Shown in pieces: positions 20,992-34,335 of a stretch of 64,000 nt of DNA; positions within the stretch are counted from its first letter, which is position 1; each line of letters begins with the position of its first letter. The notes below the pieces were generated by a model, which was not told the DNA's origin, ran no database searches, and was given only the letters and a program-made list of their open reading frames with translations. The DNA is from Adiantum capillus-veneris (taxonomy: Eukaryota > Streptophyta > Polypodiopsida > Polypodiales > Pteridaceae), in NCBI GenBank assembly GCA_014529385.2, contig CM043967.1, positions 80,426,278-80,490,277 of the forward strand, in the 5' to 3' direction. Made by a program: the position numbers and the translations under genes.

Positions 20992-21520
20992 ATGCCTCCT
21001 CTTCATGAAGCCTTTAAGAAGCATTTCCGCTATTTTGAGTGGGTGGGGAGCAAGCAAAATGCTTGCAAGTGGTGGTGCAAATATTGCCCAAAGGGATGAC
21101 CTCTTCCATCACCCGTCTCATCATCCACCTGACAAAGATGGGAGGACAAGCGGGCCCATGTCCCAACATCCCGGAAGATATTGTTGAGGAATGCAAGAGA
21201 AAGTGCCTTCTATTGAAAACACACAAGGGGTGGATGGTGTGTCATACCAAGACATGAGAACAAAGAAGCTAGATGAAGAGAGGGCAAGGATTGACAAGTC
21301 ACTTGAGCCCGTACGTGCTGGTTGGGCAAAGTACGGATGCTCTATTCATTCCGACGGATGGAGCGACGGCAAGAAGAGGTGCATCATCAACATTCTTGTG
21401 TCTTGTCCTCTTGGCACTTTCTTCATGCGGGTGGTGGATGCGGGTTCGAGAGGGAAGAAAGTGACCGGGTCATTCATTTACAAGCACATCCGTAAAGCCA
21501 TTCTTGAGGTAAAACCGTAA
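20992..21520 (+). pseudogene. hAT transposase N-half, left arm (BED finger, DUF659)
   Basis: MPPLHEAFKKHFRYFEWVG leads into a BED-type finger (CKWWCKYCPKG ... HLTK), then a one-base frameshift after CPKG, then PEDIVEECKRKCLLLKTHKG. After an internal deletion the DUF659-type segment follows (LDEERARIDKSLEPVRAGW, CSIHSDGWSDGKKR, ILVSCPLGTFF). Members of this family are cut-and-paste transposases. The catalytic and dimerisation domains are missing, so no activity is possible. The CPKG frameshift is shared with the right arm. Confidence 0.7.
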
Positions 21521-21589
21521 ACCGAGCCTTCATGTCTTGAGCAATTGCCAATGACTCCTATGTTTTAAGTTAACAAAGAAAGCCAAAAC

Positions 21590-22495
21590 CTAAAATATAG
21601 GAGTCATTGGCAATTGCTCAAGACACTCAAGAATGGCTTTACGGATTTCCTTGTAAATGAATGCCCCGGTCACTTTCTTCCCTCCTGAACCCGTATCCAC
21701 CGCCCACATGAAGTACGTGCCAAGAGGACAAGACACAAGAATGTTGATGATGCCCTTCTTCTTGCGGTCGCTCCATTCGTCGGAGAGAATAGAGCATCCA
21801 TACTTTGCCCAACCGGCACGTATGGGCTCAAGTGACTTGTCAATCCTTGCCCTCTCTTCATCTAGCTTCTTTGCTCTCATGTCTTGGTATGACACACCCG
21901 TCCACCCCTCTCATGGACCAATCTCTATGATCATCCTCTTCCATCGCTCCAACTGAAGAATGTTGAAGGAGAGATTGCATTCAATCACCGTGCGGACAAT
22001 CTCTATTTCCACGATTCTTTCTCTCCTTGAGGAAAAACAAGGGACCGGAGCATCCACCCACCGATCTTGCTAGAGAGGCTTGCTTTGCCATCTTCAGAGG
22101 CCGGCCACCATAACTTTACAGCGCCTTCGACTTCTTGGAGATGGCACCACCATCACATAGGCCAGGGTGGCACCGGTAGCCATGGACATAGTTGGAGAGG
22201 CCTCTTCCTCTGAATCGGAGCTATCAACATCCGGCGGCACTATCTCATCTGAGGTGACTCTACCCTTGTGTGTCTTCAATGGAAGGTAGTTTCTCTTGCA
22301 TTCCTCAACGATATCTTCGGGGATATTGGGACATGGGCCCGCTTGTCCTCAATCTTTGTCAAGTGGATGATGAGACTGGTGACAGAAGAGGTCATGCCTT
22401 TGGGCAATATTTGCACCACCACTTGCAAGCATTTTGCTTGCTCCCCACCCGCTCAAAATAGCGGCAATGCTTCTCAAAGGCTTCATGAAGAGGAG
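21590..22495 (-). pseudogene. hAT transposase N-half, right arm
   Basis: Inverted counterpart of the left arm. From right to left: the BED-finger start (about 22490), the KTHKGRVTSDEIVPPD linker with an acidic SSDSEEEAS stretch (22279-22094), then the DUF659-like segment (21895-21590: LDEERARIDKSLEPIRAGW, CSILSDEWSDRKKK, ILVSCPLGTYF). The two arms differ at roughly one residue in six over the shared 84 residues, so they are old copies. It shares the finger frameshift with the left arm. Confidence 0.7.
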
Positions 22496-22543
22496 GAGGG
22501 ATTATGTAGTATGTACTATGTAGCTACTAGTATCAATAGATTA

Positions 22544-22610
22544 TACACACACACACACACACACAGAGGGAAGGGTGGGGTGGGGTGGGAGGGGGGAGAG
22601 AGAGAGAGAT
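22544..22610. repeat. Microsatellite (AC)n and G-rich tract, right arm
   Basis: About ten AC units followed by GGGTGGGGTGGGG-type purine-rich sequence. Mirror position of the C18-(TG)n tract in the left arm. Confidence 0.8.
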
Positions 22611-23198
22611 GGAGACGTGAATTATGAGAGTTTCAATGGGAGCTTGAGAGGGAGAGAAGATGGAGAGAAAAGACTCTAGTCTCTAGAGCTTGTCACTTGA
22701 GAGCTAGAACATGGGAGCATTGAGAGCTTGTAAGTGTTGAAGAACAAGATGGAGAGGCATTGCTTAAATAGGAAGAGGCTAGAGCATCAGAGAGGGAGAG
22801 CATGGATGATGACTCTTGAAAGTTGATGAGAGTGGGAGAGCATGAGAGAAGAGGCAAATTGCACTGCCACCCAATGTCATTAGAATTTAGCCTTTAGGTC
22901 ACTTGGATGATGGATCATGGGCTTCATGTCACATGTGGAAGGGGGTGCATCCAAAGCTCAAGAGCCCTACATAGATGATAGAATCCAATGTGGCTAAAGT
23001 TGCTAAACAAGCTTGAATTTGCGCTCCAAAACAGCCCCAAAAGCTGTCCCAAACGATCAATGATCAACAATCAAAAAATCCCAACAACTATAAATGGCTG
23101 CAAAAAATCGACCGTATGGAACAGATGCAACGAATGGCACCGGACGGGATCTACCGGACGGAACGAGACGCCTCGTATGTTGAACGAGAACTTCCGTG

Positions 23199-23860
23199 CT
23201 CTATGCATGAGATGCCTATGGCTCGACAGGTACAATCACGAGTCACAACTCTAAACTCCATAGTCTACTCCTCTTTCTAAACTCTGGTCTTTAAGAGTTT
23301 GAATATACTAATTATGTTTTCATTGTCCAATGTTGTAAATGTCAAATAGAACGTGATGTGAGGAAGAGGATGATGTTGATGAGCATAGCTCACAAGAGGA
23401 AGATGAGGAAGATGATGAGAGCACTAGTGACTAGACGCTCTTAGACTTCTTACTTTAGTCTTTAGTCTCTCCATTTTGGTGTGCCACTTTTTGAGTTTTT
23501 TGAAACCCCTTGGTCCCCCCACTTTTTTGTATCATTTTGGTTTATATAATGCTCATCTTTGAATCTCTACTTATTATTTTGGTTTATGTAATGCTCATTC
23601 TCTTGAGTGTTGGCTCTTTACATTGTAGTATTGTAAATTGTAACTTGTACAAATGTCAAGTTTCTTTAAATGTAAAGTTTAGACCCAAGGTCCTAGGCCT
23701 TAAGACTTGAGAATTATTTGTTTTTTTATTTTGAACGTACGTAACGTCGTCGTACATCTTAATTTTTTTTTAGTTCAGTTAGTACCGCACATCGTCATAC
23801 GTGTACAGAACGTACGGGACCATACGAGACCACTATGGAGCCATCTCCGGATTTTGATAC
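23199..23860 (+). other. Possible hAT 3' end remnant
   Basis: 23358-23434 encodes an acidic tail (EEDDVDEHSSQEEDEE...) ending in TAG, of the kind found at the C-terminus of many plant hAT transposases. T-rich untranslated sequence follows, then a CGTACG-rich segment (23738-23835) that could be subterminal repeats. The link with the preceding inverted repeat is inferred from position only. No terminal repeat could be matched with certainty. Confidence 0.35.
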
Positions 23861-24663
23861 ACATCCACCATTTTGTATGTGTTCTCTGAGATGCACACCC
23901 ACTTTTTGTATATGTACCTACTGCCTCTCAAGCTCTCAATACCCACCTTCTCACCATGATGTAACTCTCTGGTCTCATAGGTCAATATGCCCTTTAGAAG
24001 ATGTGAAAAAATGGGGCTTGTACCCTTTGCTTTACATCAAATTCAGCCATAGGTCAATATATAATAAATATGGGAAGAACCCTAAAAATATGCAAAGACA
24101 TAATAGGGATAAAACACCCTCCAATTACAGGATTTATCCCTAGCAAGATACAATCATTCATCAAAAGTGGTGTGGAAGCCAGTGACTGCATGAAGCCTAA
24201 GTGCTAGATACCAAAATGATCTCAAGTATCTTGTGTAAACATGGGACTGAGAAGCCTCTATTGTGTGCCTCCAAACATTTGCATCCACTTCATCATCTCT
24301 CTATGTGGTACACCAAGGTAGGATGCAAATCTCCTACAGAGCCTTACTATAATAGTGGTAAGAGGAATCCATGTGTCGTCGACTACAAACGCCAAGGGAA
24401 TGTAGCCCAAGAGAAAGATCTCTTTGACAGTACTAGCTTTCCCAAGGGATCACTAATGTGGGATTTATAAATGTGTGAAAATTCTCTTTTTCTCCCCTGT
24501 ATAAGAATTTGTTTTGGTCTAGCGCAATGGTTTTGCAGTAAATATATTAGCTCTTCTAGGTTTGTTGTAAAGGAAAAAATGCAGATTCTCTTAAATGCGT
24601 TTCTTTCTAATTTTCACGTTTTTTCAAGCGTTTTCTCATCGGATCTTTCCTTTTTGTGGAAAG
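23861..24663. other. No gene; possible LINE 3' UTR trace, then TAF5 intron
   Basis: 23960-24010 (GGTCTCATAGGTCA ... AGAAGATGT) resembles the LINE D 3' untranslated region (18645-18685) and may be a decayed LINE tail. 24010-24480 has short frames without recognisable similarity. 24481-24663 is T-rich and ends in a pyrimidine-rich AG acceptor before the first recognised TAF5 exon, so it is taken as intron. Confidence 0.45.
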
Positions 24664-25505
24664 TGTGTGCAATGGCATGTGAACTGCAACTACATTGCGA
24701 CGGGATCTAGTGATAAAACTGTCCGGTTATGGGATGTCGCAACAGGAGAATGCATGCGGCTTTTCACAGGACACAGAGGCATGGTGACGTGCTTGGCTAT
24801 GTCACCGGATGGGCGTTATATGGCTTCAGGAGATGAGGATGGAGCCATCATGATGTGGGACCTTGGTTCTGGCCAAAGTATAACACCTTTAATGGGCCAT
24901 ACGGGATGTGTGTGGACACTCCAGTTCAGGCATGAGCTACGTCCTAGTACTTTTTTGTAATTGAAGCAAAAAGGCTATTAGCATTATAATCTAGGACTAA
25001 TTGCTGTTGTGTGTGCAGTTGTGAGGGATCGTTATTGGCCTCAGGTTCTGCTGATAACTCAGTCCGTGTCTGGGATGTGAATGGAAGTTTGAAAACACCG
25101 CGGATTGAAGAGAAGTATATCACTACAGAGCTGAAGCTTATTCCAGTGGCTATATCCACTCCTTTGTTTGGCTCTTATGTCCCGCATTTTTTTTTGCCCC
25201 CAGGAGTGCTACTCGAAGGTTGAGACTGCTGAAAACCCTTCCAACTAGGGCAACACCTGTTTATACGCTAAAGGTAACTTTTGAGCTCTCTGAGTGTGTG
25301 TGAGTTAATGTTCTTGCTTGAGCTAGCCGTGCAGATGCTTGTCTAGTACATTTGCTTACTTTCTACATGTGCTATGCGTGTATCATTTATGGACAAACTC
25401 AAGGTTAAATAAGACCCATTCCTAACGTGTTTGTTGCTTTTGTAGTTCTCGAAGAGAAATCTGCTGTTTGCAGCAGGCGCTTTCAACCCTACAACAAGAA
25501 CTTAG
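24664..25505 (+). CDS. TAF5: TAF5, C-terminal WD40 exons of a TFIID subunit (partial, 5' missing)
   Basis: Four exons give 163 codons plus TAG with phase kept: 24664-24929, 25019-25114, 25204-25273 and 25446-25505. They encode WD40 repeats, with [17 protein letters not shown] then [27 protein letters not shown], and [20 protein letters not shown]. The plant TAF5 ending follows ([30 protein letters not shown]). TAF5 is a nuclear scaffold of the general factor TFIID; its WD40 propeller contacts histone-fold TAFs. Introns are 89, 89 and 172 bases. The first starts with GC (CAG/GCATGA) instead of GT, and only that donor keeps phase. The N-terminal domain and earlier WD repeats are not found in the 24 kb upstream, which is transposon-filled, so the gene either has very long introns or this is a detached 3' fragment. 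The unbroken frame and splice sites favour a real gene end. Confidence 0.85.
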
Positions 25506-27499
25506 ACGTGCAGAGATAGGTAGGAGAGAAAAGTTTGATAAGCTTTGCTGATGCCTTGCAAGGTCTTAAAGCTCAGGGGACAGCTGCAGGTCACTCCTGC
25601 AGAAGCTTAGGTGACATGCTTAGTGTGGTCCCATTGTAATGGGACAAAGAAATTTCCTTGTTTTTCTGCAGAGCGAGGCTTGCATTTGATCTTCAAAGTA
25701 TGTACCAGAGCACAAAAATATAAGAACTCGAAAAATCAAACTGACATAAGCTATTTATGTAGAGATAGATGCAAACAAATCCATCCATCATTTGTTTTTC
25801 AATACATTCTGTGTCACGTCATCTGTAGCATCTGGACGCACAAATGGCATATGCGGATAGGTGCATAGAGTATGGTGGCTGCATGGAGTTCAGGGATGGA
25901 GCCATGATAGAGCTAGCTGGTCACACAGGATATGAGTCGGCCTTGGACGGCCACATAGTGTGTAGCCCGGCACACCTCAGGCATCATTTACACTTGGTCG
26001 GTGTCCGGCCAAGTGTGAATGGCCAGGCCTGGTTTATTTACGTGTGGGACTCCTATGGTTGGTTGGACAGTCTTAGGCAATGCTCTTATGCAGAGAGCTC
26101 CTCATGGAGAGCCACATGACGCCTAGGATACAGCATATGTTTTACATTCTTCAAGGCTAAAGGCTTGTAATAACTTTTGCTTATTTCCCTTTGAGTTCGT
26201 GAGGCATTCTAATTGTAGATTTGAATTATATGATTGTAGTATTTCATCTTCGGTTAGAGTATGTGTGATCTACCTGCTTTATCTGCTCTTCCTACCAATT
26301 TGGTTATGGTTATGAATCTTTTGTTTTTTTAGTATAGCAACAAACCTTTCATAAACCCATGATGTGCAACATGATAGCGCCCAACATGAACACGGTTGCA
26401 TTGCCCGTTACAGCTTACTAATTTTATGGTTAATATGTTTGAACTAGTCTCAAATTCAACCAAAAAAAAAAAAATCACCCATATGATGCTTTCTAATGTA
26501 TTGAAGTAGTGGCTTTAAGCATTTTATGACTATTATGGGCCATACAGGCCCTATGAGGGCCCTGAGCCCATTCTAAGTTCTTAGTTGGTCATGCTCGGAT
26601 TGAGTTCGTTGTTACTTTGACCTCTTGTATATATGTCTCAAATCATTTTTTTAGTACTCCAAAGCCCCTCAATATCTGGTTCATCTTATTAGCATCTCGG
26701 GATTTGCGAGTACAACTAGGGAGATGTTACCTGTGTGCCAAAATTATCCTATATAAGACTACCCTTTGTAAAATCTGCCTTTTTGGCCTTACAAAACCTC
26801 CCTATTGCGCACTCATATGATAACATATGGTAACCCATAGTGAATACCCCACAATTAGCATGAGTTGCTTAGTAAAAATTTAAGATTTTTTTTGTCACTA
26901 TGTTATTGTGTTAGGACAACTAAGGCTCCTTTTAACTCATAGGAGGTGAATGTTTTCTTTTCATTGTATGTTGATGTGCCCCATCATTCTAGGCATTTCC
27001 TTAGCTTGGTATTTTCACACTAAGTTATTCATGTACTTGGATGTATTTCGTTGCTACTCAGGCTTTTATAATTGGTATAAAAGGCAAAGGAAAGGCCTCT
27101 AGGCACACAAAAAAATAAGAGCTTGCATTTCCCAAGACTAATAAATAATAAAAGAATGATGTTAAGAAGAATGAGAGTGAGACGCGGTACCATTCTAAGG
27201 AACTACTTGCATTAAGGATTCTCTTAAGCTAGACTACAAACAAGGTGAATGGTCATGTTGACATTCCAAAATAATAAAATGAAAAGAAGGGCCTTTTTTA
27301 TAAAATAAAAACAAGTTGATGTGAAATAAGAGGAGAGGAGGTGGGGTAGATGAGTGCTCATGTAGTACAAATGTGTGTTTGGAGGAATGGGTTTAGCTAC
27401 TAGAAGTAAGAATCATATGATGAAATAGCAAGATGGTATTATTAGTTTCTATTAGAACTATGAAATCTACAAGGAAGCCATAGTTGCAAGTGCCACCAA
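25506..27499. other. TAF5 3' flank and gene-free DNA
   Basis: The first few hundred bases are presumably the TAF5 3' untranslated region; 26190-26240 has TTGTAATAACTTTTGC and TTGTAGATTTGAATT, plausible poly-A-site context. 25844-26119 is open for 91 codons but composition and lack of recognisable motifs argue against a gene. The rest is AT-rich with no recognised repeats. Confidence 0.5.
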
Positions 27500-27500
27500 T

Positions 27501-27586
<86 letters not shown>
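27500..27586. repeat. Compound microsatellite (GT)n-(GA)n
   Basis: About 13 GT units followed by about 30 GA units. Gives spurious Leu-Ser/Thr-His reading frames on the minus strand. Confidence 0.9.

Positions 27587-31207
<3,621 letters not shown>

Positions 31208-31253
<46 letters not shown>
31208..31253. repeat. Microsatellite (AC)n
   Basis: About 22 AC units preceded by a short ATGTATGT / ACATACAT palindromic lead-in at 31182-31210. Confidence 0.9.
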
Positions 31254-31254
<1 letters not shown>

Positions 31255-32847
31255 GTTTCTATAGATCTCTACCCCTTTGTCTATCACTCATCTTGTGTGT
31301 CTCTTTCTCTCTCTAGAAGGTTCAAAATTTTCTAAAGTGTTTATCGGTGCTATACAAGATGTATTGGCATTGGAGGATGGAACAGTAGAACAAGAAAAAT
31401 ATTTGAGGTTGGTATGTGATATGTTGATATTGCTATAGTCTATGGGAAGATGAAAATAAGGATGCTTGTCATGAAGTGCTACAAGGTTCTAAGGTTTTGG
31501 GTTGTTTATGGGTATGCAAACAATATCCGGGGCATTAGTGAGATTTAGGGTTTGTGTCATAGGGTATGTGAGTATCTATCTACTATAAATTGGAAGGGCG
31601 ATGACTTGAAGAAAGAAGAGGTCTCCAACTCTATGCCAAAGCTAGAGTTAAGTTAAGGGGAAGATGGTTCTAGTTATTGAAGATAATAGCCATGAAAGTT
31701 AGTGAAGATAATACACACAAAAGTTTCTTTGATCTAGTTATTGAAGATAATACTCACGAAAGTGTTCATTCAAAGGGGGTTCAAGATGATTGGTAGCGAG
31801 CATGGAAAAGTGAAGGAGCGATCTAGGAGAGTTTCCACTAAGTGTCTTTGTTTTACCCCCTTTTCAATGTGAATGGTGTGGTCAAAATCTTCATTAGAGT
31901 AGAAAATCTGAAGCTACATTTTGGGGGCTATTATTGGGACAATTTGGTATATGAAGAGACGAGAAGGAGACTCCTTGGAGGAGATGGATTGTAAACAGAG
32001 TTTGGTTAATCAGAGATTGGTTAATCAGAGATTGGTTTTGGGATAACTTAGGTATCTTATCTCCTTCATGTGTGTTTCTCTCTCTCTATTTTGGATATGA
32101 AATGGATTTTGAAGACAACCACATCAAGTTTGAAAGCAAGGAGAGCAAGTTACAAGAATTAGGGTTTTGGGCTTTAATGAGTGCCACCATTGAGCACACA
32201 TAGAGATAGGGGTGTTGTGACTTGAAGCTTGTGAGCAATACAAAAACTTTGATTTCTTCATGATCAATTGTGCATTATTTTCTAGTTCAAGTGTATTTCT
32301 CTCCCTCTTGACTTTAGGTAGCCAGAGGCCCGGTGCCATCTAAAGTAACATTCTTTTCGTGCAAGATTCATCTCGTTGTGATAATGAAGAGGACAAAGAG
32401 GTGTGGCATGTATGATCAAGAAGGGATTCATAAATTATGTATCTATATTCAAATATGACAAACATAAACGCTATATCTGGTTGAAAATTACTTTTCGCTG
32501 TAGACTTGGCATGCTTCAAGCTAGATGGTTGTGACTTTCATCCATGTTTGGGCCTTTGTTAACCACTTACGGACACCCTATCACCTTTGAAGGATACCTT
32601 ATCACTTTATTTGAGTCATGGACAAGGCTTGTCGGTCCTATGGGTGCGTAGGTGATCACCGATGAGAGGCGTGCCACTTATCTCATTTTTACACTATTTT
32701 GCTATGACCGACCACTGTGGGCGCCCATGTGTGAATGGGTCAGATTAATATAAAGGTCCATTTTGACCAAACATTCTCATTCTTAATGTGCATGCTAAAG
32801 AAGTGCTCTTGCTCTACCTCTACCTTCTTCTCCATTGTGTGTTCACG
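31254..32847. other. Gene-free stretch
   Basis: AT-rich. 31735-31770 repeats a GTTATTGAAGATAATA...CACGAAAGT word also seen at 31673-31725. Near 32745 an AATATAAAGG box could be a promoter TATA element of an LTR-like region, but no LTR boundaries were confirmed. Confidence 0.4.
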
Positions 32848-32923
32848 AGAGTGTGTGTGTGTGTGTGTATGCTTGAGAGAGAGAGAGAGAGTGTGTGTGT
32901 GTGTATGCTTGAGAGAGAGAGTG
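32848..32923. repeat. Interleaved (GT)n/(GA)n microsatellite with duplicated unit
   Basis: Blocks of GTGTGT and GAGAGA are separated by two copies of GTATGCTTGAGAGAGAGAG, so a unit of about 40 bases including both motifs has duplicated. Confidence 0.85.
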
Positions 32924-33561
32924 TGATCAAGCATTGCGGCGGCATCGGTGGCGGTGAGGTGGTTGAGCGCGGCGATGGAGGCTCCCTCTTCTTTGCGGCA
33001 CGGAATCCTTCTCGACAGCAAGCATAGAGCGGTGAGTGACACACCATTGCCCCCTTTTGAGCTTACTAGAATAGTCTAGTTGTGTGCTTGCAGCCATTCG
33101 TGGCTCGCACACAGTGTTCGACAAGTCCCCAGCCTTCGACGCGTGCGGTAGAAGCGCACATTTTTGGCCCGCTCTGCCGGGGATTGCCCTGCACCAAGCT
33201 CGAGGAGAACTCAGTGCTGCCTCGTGAAGCCATTCATTTTTGTTCTTTTTGGTTTTTTCTGAGTTTTGATTAGATCTACTAGTGCTGCAAGGTGCAACTT
33301 TGTGCAAGTTTTGTTAGATCTGTTTAAGCTCTATAATGTGCAGGTTTGAGCATGTCTGTTAGTGTTAGTAGCTCTGTAATGTGCAAATTTTTTGAAGTGG
33401 ACAGTGTTGAGTAGGTTGTTAGTTACGTTAGTGTTGCAATGTGCAGTATAGCTAGTTCTGACAGAGCTCCAAGGTGCAACTATGCGGGTTAGGTAGGCTC
33501 TATGCGTGTAAGCTTGGCGCCCACGCAGCACAACCTTATCCACAAAAAGTTTTTTTTGAAT

Positions 33562-33565
33562 AAAA

Positions 33566-33606
<41 letters not shown>
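33562..33606. repeat. Microsatellite (TA)n
   Basis: About 22 TA units. Confidence 0.9.
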
Positions 33607-33608
<2 letters not shown>

Positions 33609-33745
33609 TAAACGCCCAAAAAAATTGAAATAAAAAACAAAAGAAAAAAAGAAAATTTGTTTTATATTAAAAGAAGGGATTGGGATCGGGATGGGGAGCC
33701 CGAGCCCGAGCCTCAGTCCTCAGTTTTATGATATCGTATAGACAC

Positions 33746-33749
<4 letters not shown>

Positions 33750-33798
<49 letters not shown>
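33750..33798. repeat. Microsatellite (TA)n
   Basis: About 24 TA units, 150 bases from the previous TA array. Confidence 0.9.
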
Positions 33799-33801
<3 letters not shown>

Positions 33802-34335
33802 ACTACCTCCTCAAGAGGAAGGGAGGGCATGTGGGACAAGTCCTTCAAGTCCTCCACCTTTCCCTTCACACTTACACCCTTGGGCTTACTAATTTTAGCC
33901 TTCTTCCCGACTAGAAAAAGATTGTTTTTATGATTCTAAGGGCTTTAAGTAACCGAATCGAGGGCCGTAAAGCACGACACGTCCCTCTAACCAAGATACT
34001 TGTTTTGAGCTATCACACACCATATTCCATGGCTTGGTAAAACAAGGGACCAAAAAAACAAAAAAAAAAGAGAGTAAATTTGGGTTGCAAAACACCCAAA
34101 AAACTAGGTGAGCGACCTTCACGGACACTCACCAACACCTCTAGGGTGTTGAGGTCACATGCACCTACTATCTGGTCATACAGAGAGGACGATCATATAG
34201 AGAGTGTCTCCGTTTACGTAGGCACCCATTATTCCTCCACATTAGGCTCTAGGCCCTCATCGTTCGGAAACCCCAGATAGTACCACTCAGGATCCACATA
34301 TTGCATCTAGTGACTCTTCCTCTGACTACGATGTC

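Larger units (their letters stand above)
20285..23198. mobile_element. Large inverted repeat made of two hAT transposon halves
   Basis: Left arm 20285-21567 (+ orientation) and right arm 21591-23198 (- orientation) are homologous along their length, with a 23-base spacer. Both outer ends carry a similar 17-base motif, CAGGGTAGTTCTCGTTC on the left and CACGGAAGTTCTCGTTC on the right (read inward), a plausible hAT terminal repeat. Each arm has a long 5' region, a C/G plus TG/AC microsatellite at the same position, and the N-terminal half of a hAT-like transposase. The right arm keeps about 375 bases of linker coding sequence that the left arm lacks. The flanking eight bases do not match, so clean insertion is not proven. 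Confidence 0.7.
32924..34335. other. Gene-free stretch with TA microsatellites
   Basis: 32930-33210 is GC-rich compared with its surroundings. 33280-33480 has recurring GCAAGGTGCAAC / GTAATGTGCAAA words. (TA)n tracts lie at about 33562-33606 and 33750-33798. CTTGGCGCCC at 33512 resembles a retroelement primer site but no LTR end is evident before it. No gene recognised. Confidence 0.45.

Noticed and set aside
20285-23198. MicroRNA precursor
   Set aside because: Arms of about 1.3-1.6 kb that encode transposase are far longer than a miRNA hairpin; a small-RNA-producing inverted repeat is the most that can be suggested.
24201-24470. Earlier TAF5 exon
   Set aside because: Its translation has no WD40 pattern and no phase-compatible donor leading to 24664 could be identified.
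25844-26119. 91-codon frame downstream of TAF5
   Set aside because: Starts at an arbitrary Met, has no recognised motif, and lies in the likely TAF5 3' flank. Retained only as part of the gene-free entry.
33505-33530. Primer-binding site CTTGGCGCCC of a gypsy-1 5' LTR
   Set aside because: No CA-ending LTR precedes it and the match beyond ten bases is poor.
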